Assembly (NCBI GenBank): GCA_031268195.1
Contig: JAIRXQ010000048.1
Span: forward strand, 1-37,915
Reading direction: 5' to 3'
Source of the DNA: Azoarcus sp.
GTDB lineage: Bacteria > Pseudomonadota > Gammaproteobacteria > Burkholderiales > Rhodocyclaceae
DNA: 37,915 nucleotides
The position numbers and the translations under genes were made by a program. The notes beneath the pieces were generated by a model. It did no database searches. It was given only the letters and a program-made list of their open reading frames with translations, and had not been told where the DNA came from. Of the stretch, positions 9,114 through 17,775 are shown one piece after another (position 1 is the stretch's first letter; every line of letters starts with the position of its first letter).

Positions 9114-10358
9114 TCATAGCAGCGGCGCTCCCTCCTTTTCTCCTTTTTCGTATACGACGTTGGCGCGGCCCACGATCAGCGGATCGAGCGGCCCGATGCG
9201 CGTAATGTCCTTGTTGGTGTAGGGCAGCTTGTGCAGCACGTAGCGCAGGGCGTTCAGGCGCGCACGCTTTTTGCAATCGGATTTCACCACCGTCCAGGGC
9301 GCATCGGCCGTGTCGGTGTAGAAGAACATCGCTTCTTTGGCCTTGGTGTAGTCGTCCCACTTGTCGAGCGAAGCCTTGTCGATGGGCGACAGCTTCCATT
9401 GTTTGAGCGGATGGGTTTCGCGCTCCTTGAAGCGCCGCCGCTGCTCGCCGCGGCTCACCGAGTACCAGAACTTGATGAGATGGATGCCGCTGCGCACCAG
9501 ATCGCGCTCGAAGCCCGGACACTGACGCATGAATTCGGCATACTCGTCAGGCGTGCAAAACCCCATCACCCGTTCGACGCCCGCGCGGTTGTACCAGGAG
9601 CGATCGAACAGCACCATCTCCCCGGCGCTCGGCAGATGCTTGATGTAGCGTTGGAAGTACCATTGCCCGCGTTCAGTCTCGGTGGGCTTTTCCAGCGCGA
9701 CGACCTGCGCGCCACGTGGATTCAGGTGTTCCATGAAGCGTTTGATGGTGCCGCCCTTGCCTGCCGCGTCACGCCCCTCGAAAAGAATCAGCACGCGTTG
9801 TTTTGTCTCCTTCACCCACGCCTGCAATTTCAGCAATTCCACCTGAAGCTGATATTTCTGTTTCTCGTAATTCTTGCGCGACATCAGATTCTTGTAGGGA
9901 TAACCGCCGGTGCGCCAATCGTCGGACAGCTCATCGTCGGGCCTGACCGCCAGCTTGCCGTTACCGGCGGCGATGTTCCGGGTCTGGCGCAGGAAAGTCT
10001 GGCGCAGCAATTCCACGTCATCGGGAGAGGCGCCTTTCAGAATCGCTTCCAGCGCGCTGGTCGCGGCCCCGATGTCGCCCGCCTTCGATTCGAGGATGTC
10101 GGTCACGGCAACGATCTTGGAATCATGCGCGGCGTCCATCGCCTGCTTGAATTCGAACGCCGCAATGCCTTCCTGCGTATGCGAGCCGGCGGTGTCGCCC
10201 GCCTTGACGCGGCGAAGCGGCGCCTCTTTTTTGACCACGGCGCGCGGCGCGGCACGGGGTTTGCGCGCGGGTGCGGCAGGGGACGAAGGGGCAGGAGTCG
10301 AAGGGGCGGGAGTCGAAGGGGCGGGAGTCGTTTTGGGAGTCGTTTTAGTTGTGGCCAT
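9114..10358 (-). CDS. ppk2: Polyphosphate kinase 2
   Basis: PPK2 enzymes transfer phosphate between polyphosphate and nucleoside di- or monophosphates. 414 residues. The catalytic domain starts near 150 with a Walker A (GRDAAGKGG, 195-203), a Walker B (VLFDRSWYNRAG, 249-260), and an Arg-rich lid near RRRFKERETHPLKQWKLSP. One PPK2 domain with this length fits class I, whose members usually make GTP or ATP from polyphosphate; the preferred nucleotide cannot be read from sequence. Residues 1-45 are a Pro/Ala/Thr/Ser/Lys-rich linker with three TPAPS repeats, and 65-130 form a helical N-terminal extension. Start at the ATG at 10358. It is a single-gene unit, divergent from the DUF2062 gene. Confidence 0.93.
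   Translation of the reverse strand: MATTKTTPKTTPAPSTPAPSTPAPSSPAAPARKPRAAPRAVVKKEAPLRRVKAGDTAGSHTQEGIAAFEFKQAMDAAHDSKIVAVTDILESKAGDIGAATSALEAILKGASPDDVELLRQTFLRQTRNIAAGNGKLAVRPDDELSDDWRTGGYPYKNLMSRKNYEKQKYQLQVELLKLQAWVKETKQRVLILFEGRDAAGKGGTIKRFMEHLNPRGAQVVALEKPTETERGQWYFQRYIKHLPSAGEMVLFDRSWYNRAGVERVMGFCTPDEYAEFMRQCPGFERDLVRSGIHLIKFWYSVSRGEQRRRFKERETHPLKQWKLSPIDKASLDKWDDYTKAKEAMFFYTDTADAPWTVVKSDCKKRARLNALRYVLHKLPYTNKDITRIGPLDPLIVGRANVVYEKGEKEGAPLL
10288..10330. repeat. 15-base tandem repeat in the ppk2 linker (about 2.9 copies)
   Basis: GGGGCAGGAGTCGAA at 10288-10302, GGGGCGGGAGTCGAA at 10303-10317 and GGGGCGGGAGTCG at 10318-10330 lie head to tail. On the minus strand they encode the TPAPS repeats near the PPK2 N-terminus. 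The unit is a multiple of three, so copy-number change would lengthen or shorten the linker without a frameshift. Confidence 0.9.
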
Positions 10359-10401
10359 GAGCGTTTCCTGTCGGTAAGAAAGCGAATGGAGCGAATTTGT
10401 T

Positions 10402-10407
10402 TATACT
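10402..10407 (+). promoter_or_regulatory. Possible -10 element upstream of the DUF2062 gene
   Basis: TATACT at 10402-10407 is a near-consensus -10 with TG a few bases upstream; no good -35 is seen. It would give a leader of roughly 160 bases before the DUF2062 start at 10576. Confidence 0.35.
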
Positions 10408-10453
10408 ACGCCAGCCGCGCCCGCTGCGCAGCTCAAGGTCTGCCTCCCATTCG

Positions 10454-10486
10454 GGCCGCTTCGATGCGGGGGCCGCTTCGACGCGG
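10454..10486. repeat. 16-base direct repeat in the leader of the DUF2062 gene
   Basis: GGCCGCTTCGATGCGG (10454-10469) recurs as GGCCGCTTCGACGCGG (10471-10486), one mismatch, one base between copies. From about 10487 to 10568 the plus strand is strongly pyrimidine-rich with several CGGTTTTC-like blocks. No gene is evident here. Confidence 0.75.
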
Positions 10487-10575
10487 TTTTGCTTTTTCGG
10501 GTTTTCCTGTTCGGTTTTCCCTTCCCGGTTCTTCCTTCCTCGTCTTTTCCCGGTTTTCGCCGCACGCGAATATCC

Positions 10576-11136
10576 ATGCGCAGTTTTTTCCGCCGTCGCC
10601 TGCCCAGGCGCGAAACCATCGCCCGCCATCGCTGGTTGCGTCCGTTCGCGGGCAACCTGCTCCATCCTTTCCTGTGGTATCTCAACCGCCAGTCGGTTGC
10701 GCGCGGCGTCGCCATCGGGCTGTTCTGCGGACTCATTCCGGGACCGTTCCAGATGCTCGGCGCAGCGCTCGTCTGCGTCATGCTGCGCGCCAACCTGCCG
10801 GTGGCGCTCGTCACCACGCTCTACACCAATCCCTTTACGATCGTGCCGCTGTATTTCGCGGCTTTCATGCTCGGCCACTGGGCGTTGGGCGATCCCGGTC
10901 ACATGGGCGCGGGCTTCGTCAAGCCGCCCGAGCTGGGCGAACTCGGCATTTACGACGGATGCGTGGCTTTGATGGAGTGGATGAGCGCGCTCGGCAAGCC
11001 GCTTGCGCTCGGGCTGCTGTTGCTGGCCAGCGCCTTGGCATGCGCCGGGTATTTCGCCGTCTATGGACTCTGGCGGCTGGAGCGCGGCTGGCGCTGGCAG
11101 CGGCGAAGTAGCCAGCGCAAAACGGGCAGCGATTAA
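10576..11136 (+). CDS. DUF2062 inner-membrane protein
   Basis: 186 residues. After a basic N-terminus (RRRLPRRETIARHRW) comes the DUF2062 core: FLWYLNRQSVARGVAIGLFCGLIPGP, then ALVCVMLRANLPVAL and YTNPFTIVPLYFAAF. Two to three membrane segments lie between about 45 and 105, and another near 143-163. The molecular role of DUF2062 proteins is not established. The ATG at 10576 is used because the basic N-terminus typical of the family starts there; no good Shine-Dalgarno precedes it, so a different start is possible. Its leader carries a direct repeat and a pyrimidine tract. Confidence 0.85.
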   Translation: MRSFFRRRLPRRETIARHRWLRPFAGNLLHPFLWYLNRQSVARGVAIGLFCGLIPGPFQMLGAALVCVMLRANLPVALVTTLYTNPFTIVPLYFAAFMLGHWALGDPGHMGAGFVKPPELGELGIYDGCVALMEWMSALGKPLALGLLLLASALACAGYFAVYGLWRLERGWRWQRRSSQRKTGSD

Positions 11137-11174
11137 ACAAAACAATTTTCGCTAACGCCTTCATTCGTGACAAA

Positions 11175-11203
11175 TTGACGCCGCAAAGGTCTTAAAATAA
11201 CAA
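11175..11203 (+). promoter_or_regulatory. Possible promoter of the exported repeat-protein pair
   Basis: TTGACG (11175-11180) and TAACAA (11198-11203) are 17 bases apart. The -35 is good and the -10 weak. The position, about 50 bases before the ATG at 11254, is suitable. Confidence 0.35.
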
Positions 11204-11253
11204 CTCTGGGGCTACACATCGTTTGCAGGCCCTGCGACATAGGAAATGTCATC

Positions 11254-11907
11254 ATGAAAACAGGACGTTACAGCTACATGCCATGCCGTTTACATCAAAA
11301 TGGCAGCCTTGCTGTGCTGCGTCTCGCCTTGGGGGTAATTTTAGCGCTCGCCGCAGGAATGACGCTCGCGCAAGCGCAACGTCCGCACGCCGAGTCCCCT
11401 GCTGCCCACGTGCGGAGCCATCCAGGCGTCATCAGTGCGCAGGAAAAAACCGTCAGGAAACTTTTCGAGCAAGCCGTCGCCACCGCCGAGCAAGGCAAGA
11501 AAACGGCGGCAATCAGGCGTTACGAGCGGATCGCGCAGCAATACGGCGGCCACCGCGCCGCCGCCCCGGTGCGCGTGCTGGTCGCCAAGGCGCTGCTCAA
11601 CAAGGGCGGGCTGCTGAGCGAGAGGAACGATGCCAACGACGCGATCTATACCTACACCCGGATCAGCCGCCGTTTCGGCAACGACAAAGACCCCGCCGTG
11701 CGGGAACAGGTCGCTTCCGCGCTCGCGGCCAGGGCGGAGGCGTACTACAAACAGGGCAACCGCCTGAAAGCCCTCGCCGCCTACGAACAGCTTGGCAAGA
11801 AATACCGCTCCGACGACAACGATTTCATCAAGCAGCTGATTTCGCTGACGAAATGGCGTACGGCCGAGATTCTGTCCGAGCATGCGCCGCTGTCGGCGCA
11901 CCCGTGA
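11254..11907 (+). CDS. Exported repeat protein, TPR-like (about 43-residue repeats)
   Basis: 217 residues. A hydrophobic segment (about 20-38) ends in AQA (39-41), a likely signal peptidase I site, so the mature protein would be periplasmic. The remainder holds about three copies of a helical repeat with the pattern KG-LL-ERND-xx-AIYTYTRI-RRFGND-DPAVREQVASAL. This is the same unit as in the lipoprotein that follows, so the two are related and probably arose by duplication. AGGA lies 9 bases before the ATG. Function unknown; such repeats usually bind protein partners. The gap to the next gene is about 96 bases. Confidence 0.8.
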   Translation: MKTGRYSYMPCRLHQNGSLAVLRLALGVILALAAGMTLAQAQRPHAESPAAHVRSHPGVISAQEKTVRKLFEQAVATAEQGKKTAAIRRYERIAQQYGGHRAAAPVRVLVAKALLNKGGLLSERNDANDAIYTYTRISRRFGNDKDPAVREQVASALAARAEAYYKQGNRLKALAAYEQLGKKYRSDDNDFIKQLISLTKWRTAEILSEHAPLSAHP

Positions 11908-12003
11908 AACGGGCCACATCCGGGTGCGGCGAACACCAGCCCCGAGGGCCGGTTTGCTAAGATGGCGACCATGTTCGTTTCAAGGCAGTCCGGGTCAGCT
12001 CTC

Positions 12004-13227
12004 ATGAAAACCATTCTCGCCGCCTCTTGTGCCGCGCCCGTGCGCGGGCGCTCCCTGCTTCTGACCGCGCTGGCGTTGTCCTGCGCGACACTCGTCATGA
12101 CCGCCTGCACGACGACGCGCGGCACATCCTCCCCCGCCGCGCAAAAACGCCCGCCGCAAGCCGTCACGACCGGCACCGCCCCCGCGCCGAACGAGACGCC
12201 GGAGGCACTGTACGATCGGGGTAACACCCTCGTCCAGCAGGGCGACAAACAGTCGGCCATCGCGGTCTATAACGAAATCGGCCGCCGTTACGGCGAGGAC
12301 ATCGAACCCGACCTGCGCGGCAAGATCGTCGATTCCCTGTTCGCCAACGCGGAACAACTGACCAAGGAGCGCCAATACGCCTCGGCGCTCACCGCGTATC
12401 AGGAAATCGAGCAGCGCTATGGCAACGAAAACAATATCTGGGCGGCGCGCGCGATTTACCAGCAAGGCGAACTGCGGCGGCAGCAACGCAACAACAATGC
12501 GGCGCTCACCATCTACGATCGCCTCGATCAACGTTTCGCCAGCGAGCGCGACGAGGCCGTGCGTCTGGTGGTCGCGGATGCGCTGATCCGCAAAGGCGGC
12601 ATCCTTGCCGAACGCAACGACAGCAAAGGCGCGCTCGCCGCTTACGATGAAATCGACCACCGCTACGCAAACGAACGCAACCCGGATTTCCACCGCCGCG
12701 TCATCCAGGCGTTGATCGGCAAGGCCGACCTGCTGGTCAAACAGGGCAATACACAGTGGGAGCCCGTCTCAAGCGGGCAACCGGGTGGCAACGTCATCGC
12801 CGCCGTCGCGCTGTTCGATGAAATCGTCAAGCGTTTCGAGGACGACAACGATTCCGGCATCCGCAACGCCATTGGCAAAACGTTGCTCAAGAAAAGCGAG
12901 GTTCTGCGTCAGGCCGGGGACATCCAGGGCACTTTGGCGGCCTACGATGAAATCGTCAAACGCTTCGGCAGGGAAAAGCCCGTCAGCGCGCACGTGCTGG
13001 TCGCCACGGCGCTCTACCGCAAGGGGTTGTTGCTCCGGCAAAGCGACACCCTCGCCGCCAACGCCGCATTCGATGAAGTCACCAAGCGTTTCGCGGACGA
13101 CAGCAACCCCGGCGTGCGGCAAATCGTCGCCCAGGCCATCGCGGCCCGGCAGCGGCTGGAGGCCGAAACCGCCCCGCAGGCGCCGCTGTATATGCCGCCC
13201 CCGCCGGACGTGGGACAGGACAACTGA
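12004..13227 (+). CDS. Predicted lipoprotein with about seven TPR-like 43-residue repeats
   Basis: 407 residues from the ATG at 12004. An in-frame ATG at 11962 exists, but the later one gives a normal lipoprotein signal: basic PVRGR, a hydrophobic stretch, then VMTAC with Cys35. A Thr/Ala/Pro-rich linker (36-65) follows. The rest is repeats with the core AAYDEIxxRFGxDxxPxxR-xVAxALxxKGxLL. The YDEIVKRF block at 12816 recurs at 12945, exactly 129 bases (43 codons) later; the previous block (12645) is 171 bases away, that is 43 codons plus a 14-residue insert (TQWEPVSSGQPGGN, 250-263). It ends Pro-rich. No enzyme motif is present. It is likely an envelope scaffold; this is inference from the fold class only. 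Confidence 0.82.
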   Translation: MKTILAASCAAPVRGRSLLLTALALSCATLVMTACTTTRGTSSPAAQKRPPQAVTTGTAPAPNETPEALYDRGNTLVQQGDKQSAIAVYNEIGRRYGEDIEPDLRGKIVDSLFANAEQLTKERQYASALTAYQEIEQRYGNENNIWAARAIYQQGELRRQQRNNNAALTIYDRLDQRFASERDEAVRLVVADALIRKGGILAERNDSKGALAAYDEIDHRYANERNPDFHRRVIQALIGKADLLVKQGNTQWEPVSSGQPGGNVIAAVALFDEIVKRFEDDNDSGIRNAIGKTLLKKSEVLRQAGDIQGTLAAYDEIVKRFGREKPVSAHVLVATALYRKGLLLRQSDTLAANAAFDEVTKRFADDSNPGVRQIVAQAIAARQRLEAETAPQAPLYMPPPPDVGQDN

Positions 13228-13230
13228 AAC

Positions 13231-13905
13231 TTACGCCAGCACGCCGTCCGTCAGCCGCAAGATGCGCTGGCTGCGGCGCGCGAGCGTTTCATCATGGGTG
13301 ACGATGACAAAGCTCGTCGCCAGCTTTTCGTTCAAGGCCAGCATCAGATCGAACACCGCCTGCGCCGTGTGACGGTCCAGATTGCCCGTGGGCTCGTCCG
13401 CGAGCACACAGGCCGGATGCGTCACCAGCGCACGGGCAATCGCGGTGCGCTGCCGCTCGCCGCCGGATAATTCGCTCGGCGTGTGTTCGAGCCGGTGTCC
13501 GAGTCCAACGTCCCCCAACATGGCGCGGGCGCGCTCGTTGGCCTCCTGCTTGTCCATGCGCCGGATGTAGAGCGGCATGGCGACGTTTTCCAGTGCGGTG
13601 AATTCCGGCAGCAGGTGATGGAACTGATAAACGAAGCCGAGCGATTCATTGCGCAAGCGGCCGCGCTCGGCCTCCGAGAGGGAGGAAAAATCCTTTCCCA
13701 TCAGGCTCACGTTCCCGGCGCTCGGCACATCCAGCCCGCCGAGCAGGTGCAGCAAAGTGCTTTTGCCCGAACCCGACGCGCCGACGATGGCCAGCCGTTC
13801 GCCACGTTCGAGCGCGAAATCCACTCCGCTCAACACCGGCACCGCGTCCGCGCCTTCACGAAAATGCTTTTGCAGCCCCGTACAGGCCAGCACCGTTTCA
13901 CTCAT
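13231..13905 (-). CDS. lolD: Lipoprotein-releasing ABC transporter ATP-binding protein LolD
   Basis: 224 residues. LolD powers release of outer-membrane lipoproteins from the inner membrane to LolA. Walker A is GASGSGKST (42-50); the signature is LSGGERQR, followed by Walker B ending [11 protein letters not shown] and the H-loop in VIVTHDE. The [18 protein letters not shown] segment is typical of the LolD/MacB subgroup. Its ATG overlaps the 3' end of the permease gene by 8 bases (ATGAGTGA), so the two are translationally coupled. It ends 3 bases from the stop of the convergent repeat lipoprotein gene. Confidence 0.96.
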   Translation of the reverse strand: MSETVLACTGLQKHFREGADAVPVLSGVDFALERGERLAIVGASGSGKSTLLHLLGGLDVPSAGNVSLMGKDFSSLSEAERGRLRNESLGFVYQFHHLLPEFTALENVAMPLYIRRMDKQEANERARAMLGDVGLGHRLEHTPSELSGGERQRTAIARALVTHPACVLADEPTGNLDRHTAQAVFDLMLALNEKLATSFVIVTHDETLARRSQRILRLTDGVLA

Positions 13906-15160
13906 AGCGCAAAGCCTCCGCCGGTTTCACGCGCGATGCACGCCAGCTTGGATAGATCGCCGCCGCCAGCGTCAGCAGGAAAGACACGATCAGGATCGTC
14001 GCCACATCGCTCGCCAGCACTTTCGAGGGCAGCTCGCTGATGAAATAAATGTTCTTGTCCCACAGCGTCCGGCCAGTGAGATGCTCCAGCGCCGAGATCA
14101 CCACATCGAGGTTGTTGGCAAGGCTCAATCCGCCGATCAGCCCTGCCACCAGCCCGATCACGCCGATGAACGAACCCTGAATGACGAAGATCGACATGAT
14201 CGAAGCGGGGCTGGCACCGAGCGTGCGCAAAATGGCGATGTCGGCGGCCTTCTCCTGCACGGTCATGGTCAGACTGGCGACGACGTTAAACGCCGCCACG
14301 CCCACGATCAGGAACAAGAACAGCATCATCATCGTTTTCTCCAGCGCCACGGCGCGGAAGAAATTGGCGTGAATGTGCGTCCAGTCGCGCAACATCAAAT
14401 TCGGCGTACCGATGCTGCGCGCCAACTCGTTGACCACTCTGGGCGCGGCGAACAAATCCTTGATCCGCAGGCGCACGCCGCTCACCGCCTCGCCCATGCG
14501 GTAAAGCGCCTGCGCGTCGGCCAGATGGATGAGCGCCAGCCCGGAGTCGTACTGCGCAACCCCGGCATCAAAGATGCCGAGCACCTCGAATTGCCGCACC
14601 CGTGGAGAGACGCCCGCGAGCGTCACCAAGCCTTGCGGCGCCACCAGCGTCAGTTTGCTGCCCGGCTTCACGTCGAGGGCGCGGGCCAGATCGCGCCCCA
14701 ACAAGATGCCGAAGCGCCCGGCGCGCAATTCGGTGAGCGCCCCGGCGCGCATGTGCTGCTCGAAATCGGCCACTTTGCCTTCGAGTTCGGGCAGGATGCC
14801 GCGCACCTGCACCCCTCGCACCGCCTCGCCCGCGACCAGCATGCCCTGCTCGTTCACATAGGGCGCGGCGGCTTCTACTTCAGGGTGCAGCTGGGCATCG
14901 TCGGCCACCTGCTGCCAGCTGGCCACGCGCCCCGGCCCTTCGTAGGATTCGATTTCGATATGCGAAGCCACGCCAAGCGTGCGGTTGCGCAATTCTTCCT
15001 GAAAACCGTTCATCACCGAAAGCACGACGATCAGCGTCGTGATGCCGAGCGCGATGCCGAGAATCGACACCAGCGAAATGAAGGACACGAGGCGGTTACG
15101 GCCCTGCGCGCGTTTGCGCGAGCGGGTATAACGCAAGCCGACGAAAAGTTCGTAGAACAT
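13898..15160 (-). CDS. lolC: Lipoprotein-releasing transporter permease (LolC/LolE family)
   Basis: 420 residues. The N-terminus ([12 protein letters not shown], then [27 protein letters not shown]) is the first membrane helix of LolC/LolE. A periplasmic domain of about 215 residues follows (about 50-265), then three membrane helices (about 270-295, 320-350, 385-410) and the C-terminal [11 protein letters not shown]. Start is the ATG at 15160, where family similarity begins; an in-frame ATG at 15223 would add a non-conserved leader. No clear Shine-Dalgarno is seen. Only one permease is encoded with lolD, so this could be the single LolF-type subunit used by some bacteria instead of a LolC/LolE pair; a second permease elsewhere cannot be excluded. 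Confidence 0.93.
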   Translation of the reverse strand: MFYELFVGLRYTRSRKRAQGRNRLVSFISLVSILGIALGITTLIVVLSVMNGFQEELRNRTLGVASHIEIESYEGPGRVASWQQVADDAQLHPEVEAAAPYVNEQGMLVAGEAVRGVQVRGILPELEGKVADFEQHMRAGALTELRAGRFGILLGRDLARALDVKPGSKLTLVAPQGLVTLAGVSPRVRQFEVLGIFDAGVAQYDSGLALIHLADAQALYRMGEAVSGVRLRIKDLFAAPRVVNELARSIGTPNLMLRDWTHIHANFFRAVALEKTMMMLFLFLIVGVAAFNVVASLTMTVQEKAADIAILRTLGASPASIMSIFVIQGSFIGVIGLVAGLIGGLSLANNLDVVISALEHLTGRTLWDKNIYFISELPSKVLASDVATILIVSFLLTLAAAIYPSWRASRVKPAEALRYE

Positions 15161-15216
15161 CGGGGAAGAAGAGGACGGACAAGGCGCGCATTCTATCCGT
15201 TCCAGTCCGTCGGTGT

Positions 15217-15222
15217 TTGACA
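15217..15222 (+). promoter_or_regulatory. Possible -35 element upstream of bioA
   Basis: A consensus TTGACA lies at 15217-15222 between the divergent lolC and bioA genes, but the bases 16-18 downstream (CAACAC region) are a poor -10. From 15247 to 15280 the strand is very T/C-rich. No BirA-type or BioR-type palindrome is visible near it. Confidence 0.3.
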
Positions 15223-15283
15223 TTGCCCCGTCGCTTCCCCAACACTTTCATTTGTTCACTTCTCATTTTTCATTTTCCCGCCG

Positions 15284-16600
15284 ATGTCCGCCTCGCTTCT
15301 CGAACGCTCGCTTGCCGCCGTCTGGCATCCATGCACCCAAATGAAACACCACGAAACCCTGCCGCTCGTGCCGGTGACCAGGGGCGAAGGGCCGTGGCTG
15401 GTCACGGAGGACGGCCGCCGCCTGCTCGACGGCATCAGCTCGTGGTGGGTCAATCTTTTCGGGCATTGCGAGCCGCGCATCAACGCGGCGCTGCGCAATC
15501 AACTCGAACACCTCGAACACGCGATGCTCGCGGGCTTCACGCATCCCCCCGCAGTGGAGCTGGCCGAGCGCCTGGGCGCGCTCACCGGCGGGGCGCTCGG
15601 ACATGCGTTTTTCGCTTCCGATGGCGCATCGGCCACCGAGATCGCGCTCAAGATGAGCGCGCATTCATGGCGCAACCGGGGCTTCCCGGACAAGAACCGC
15701 TTTCTTTGCCTCGAAAACAGCTACCACGGCGAAACCGTCGGCGCGCTCGCCGTCACCGACGTGGCCTTGTTCAGGGATGCCTACGCGCCGCTGCTCCGGC
15801 AGGCGGGCACCGTCTCCACGCCCGATGCGCGCCGCGCCGCGCCGGGCGAGCCCCCCTCCGATGTCGCCCGGCGCGCCGCCGATTCGCTGGAGGCGAGGCT
15901 CGCCGCCGAAGGCTCACATATCGCCGCTTTCATCGTCGAACCGCTGGTGCAGTGCGCCGCCGGCATGGCGATGTACGACCCGGAATACCTGCGCCGCGCC
16001 CGCACCATCTGCAACCGCTACGACGTGCATTTGATTTGCGATGAAATCGCGGTCGGCAACGGCCGCACCGGCACCTTTTTCGCGCACGAACAGGCAGGCA
16101 TCCGCCCCGATCTGCTCTGTCTCTCCAAAGGCATTTCGGGCGGCTACCTGCCGCTCTCCATCGTGCTCTGCCGCAATGACATTTATCGCTCTTTCTACGA
16201 CGATGACATGCGCCGCGGCTTTCTGCACTCGCACTCCTACACTGGCAATCCGCTTGCCTGCCGCGCGGCGCTGGCAACGCTGGACATCTTCGAGTCGGAC
16301 GAAGTGCTCGCCGCCAACCACACTCGCGCCGCACTGCTCGGCACGCTGCTGGCGGAAGCCTTTGCCGCGCACAAGGCCGTGCGCCACCTGCGGCAGCGCG
16401 GCATGATCGCCGCCTTCGATGTGGCGGGCGCGACAAGCGATTTCCCGCGCCGCTTTTTCGCCGCCGCGCTGGAGGCCGGGGCCTTGCTGCGACCGATCGG
16501 CAACACCGTGTATTTCATGCCGCCCTACGTCATGAACGAGCCTGAACTGCGCGCTCTGGTGGAGGCCGCCGCGCGCGCGCTCGATACGGTGCTGGCATGA
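15284..16600 (+). CDS. bioA: Adenosylmethionine-8-amino-7-oxononanoate aminotransferase (BioA)
   Basis: BioA uses S-adenosylmethionine as amino donor to turn 7-keto-8-aminopelargonate into 7,8-diaminopelargonate. 438 residues (E. coli 429). Landmarks: WHPCTQM near 14-20, GISSWWVNLFGH (50-61), the NSYHGETVGAL segment, the cofactor Asp253 in CDEIAVGNGRTG, and the PLP lysine Lys282 in LSKGISGGYLP. The start fits the usual N-terminus, but no Shine-Dalgarno is visible; the sequence before it is TTTTCATTTTCCCGCCG. First gene of the biotin cluster; its stop overlaps the bioF start (ATGA). Confidence 0.96.
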   Translation: MSASLLERSLAAVWHPCTQMKHHETLPLVPVTRGEGPWLVTEDGRRLLDGISSWWVNLFGHCEPRINAALRNQLEHLEHAMLAGFTHPPAVELAERLGALTGGALGHAFFASDGASATEIALKMSAHSWRNRGFPDKNRFLCLENSYHGETVGALAVTDVALFRDAYAPLLRQAGTVSTPDARRAAPGEPPSDVARRAADSLEARLAAEGSHIAAFIVEPLVQCAAGMAMYDPEYLRRARTICNRYDVHLICDEIAVGNGRTGTFFAHEQAGIRPDLLCLSKGISGGYLPLSIVLCRNDIYRSFYDDDMRRGFLHSHSYTGNPLACRAALATLDIFESDEVLAANHTRAALLGTLLAEAFAAHKAVRHLRQRGMIAAFDVAGATSDFPRRFFAAALEAGALLRPIGNTVYFMPPYVMNEPELRALVEAAARALDTVLA

Positions 16601-17775
16601 ACCAGCGCGAGCGCCTGCGCGCGGCGCTCGCCGCCCTCGAACGCGATCACCTGCGCCGCATGCGCCGCGACAACGAACGCCCCTGTTCGCCGCGCGTATG
16701 CATCGACGGGCGCGAATTCGTCGCCTTTTGCAGCAACGATTACCTGGGGCTGGCGGGCGAACCGGAACTGGCCGAGGCGCTAGCCGAAGGCGCGCACCGC
16801 TGGGGCGTGGGTTCCGGCGCATCGCACATCGTCTCCGGGCACTACACGGTGCAGCACGAACTCGAACGGCGGCTGGCGAATTTCGTCGGCCGCGAACGCG
16901 CGCTCGTCTTTTCCACCGGCTTCATGGCCAACAGTGGCATCGTCCCGGCGCTGGCCGGACGCGGCGATGCGATCTTCGCGGACAAGCTCAATCACGCCTC
17001 ACTCATCGATGGCGTGTTGCTGTCGCGCGCCGCCAGCCACCGCTATCCACACCTCGACATGGCGGCGCTGGCGAGCCAATTGCGCGCCAGCAGCGCGGCG
17101 GTGAAGCTCATCGTCAGCGATGCGGTGTTCAGCATGGACGGCGATCTCGCGCCGCTGGCCGAACTCATGGCGCTCGCAGAACGGTTCGACGCCTGGCTGT
17201 TGATCGACGATGCACACGGCTTCGGCGTACTCGGCCCACAAGGACGCGGCTCGCTCGCGGCAGCGGGGCTGCCCGCCGCGGCGCGTGAGGGCTGGCGGCT
17301 GATTCAGGTCGGTACGCTCTCCAAAGCCGCCGGGGTGTCGGGCGCGTTCGTCGCGGGCGAGGCTGACGTGATCGAATGGCTGATGCAGAAAACGCGTTCT
17401 TACATCTTCACCACTGGCTCGCCCCCGGCACTGGCACACGCGTTGCTGACGAGCCTCGATCTCATCGAAGCGGGCGACGCACGCCGCGCGCATCTGGCCA
17501 TGCTCATCGCCCGGCTTGGCGGCGGACTGGCACAGAAACGCTGGCAACTACTGCCCTCACGCACACCCATTCAGCCGCTGGTGATCGGCGACAATGCCGC
17601 CGCGCTCGCGGTGGGCGAGGCGCTGATGCAAGCGGGCCTGTGGGTGCCCGCGATCCGCCCGCCCACGGTGCCCGCCGGCAGCGCGCGGCTGCGCATTTCG
17701 CTCTCCGCCGCGCACACGCCGACAGATGTCGATCGCCTCGTCGCCGCCCTCAACCGGCTGGAAGAAACATGGTGA
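16597..17775 (+). CDS. bioF: 8-amino-7-oxononanoate synthase (BioF)
   Basis: BioF is a PLP enzyme that condenses pimeloyl-ACP with L-alanine, giving 7-keto-8-aminopelargonate. 392 residues (E. coli 384). Landmarks: FCSNDYLGLAGEPEL (44-58), GSGASHIVSGHYTVQHELE, DDAHGFGVLGP with Asp205 contacting PLP, and the PLP lysine Lys243 in TLSKAAGVSGAFVAG. The start is the ATG at 16597 inside the bioA stop overlap. Its stop overlaps the bioH start by 7 bases. Confidence 0.97.
   Translation: MNQRERLRAALAALERDHLRRMRRDNERPCSPRVCIDGREFVAFCSNDYLGLAGEPELAEALAEGAHRWGVGSGASHIVSGHYTVQHELERRLANFVGRERALVFSTGFMANSGIVPALAGRGDAIFADKLNHASLIDGVLLSRAASHRYPHLDMAALASQLRASSAAVKLIVSDAVFSMDGDLAPLAELMALAERFDAWLLIDDAHGFGVLGPQGRGSLAAAGLPAAAREGWRLIQVGTLSKAAGVSGAFVAGEADVIEWLMQKTRSYIFTTGSPPALAHALLTSLDLIEAGDARRAHLAMLIARLGGGLAQKRWQLLPSRTPIQPLVIGDNAAALAVGEALMQAGLWVPAIRPPTVPAGSARLRISLSAAHTPTDVDRLVAALNRLEETW

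Noticed and set aside
9231-11111. A 626-residue plus-strand open frame opposite ppk2
   Set aside because: It is antisense to the well-supported ppk2 gene and overlaps the DUF2062 gene in another frame.
12004-13227. CRISPR-like or satellite array
   Set aside because: The regular spacing of 129 bases reflects coding repeats with codon-level divergence, not identical repeats with unique spacers.
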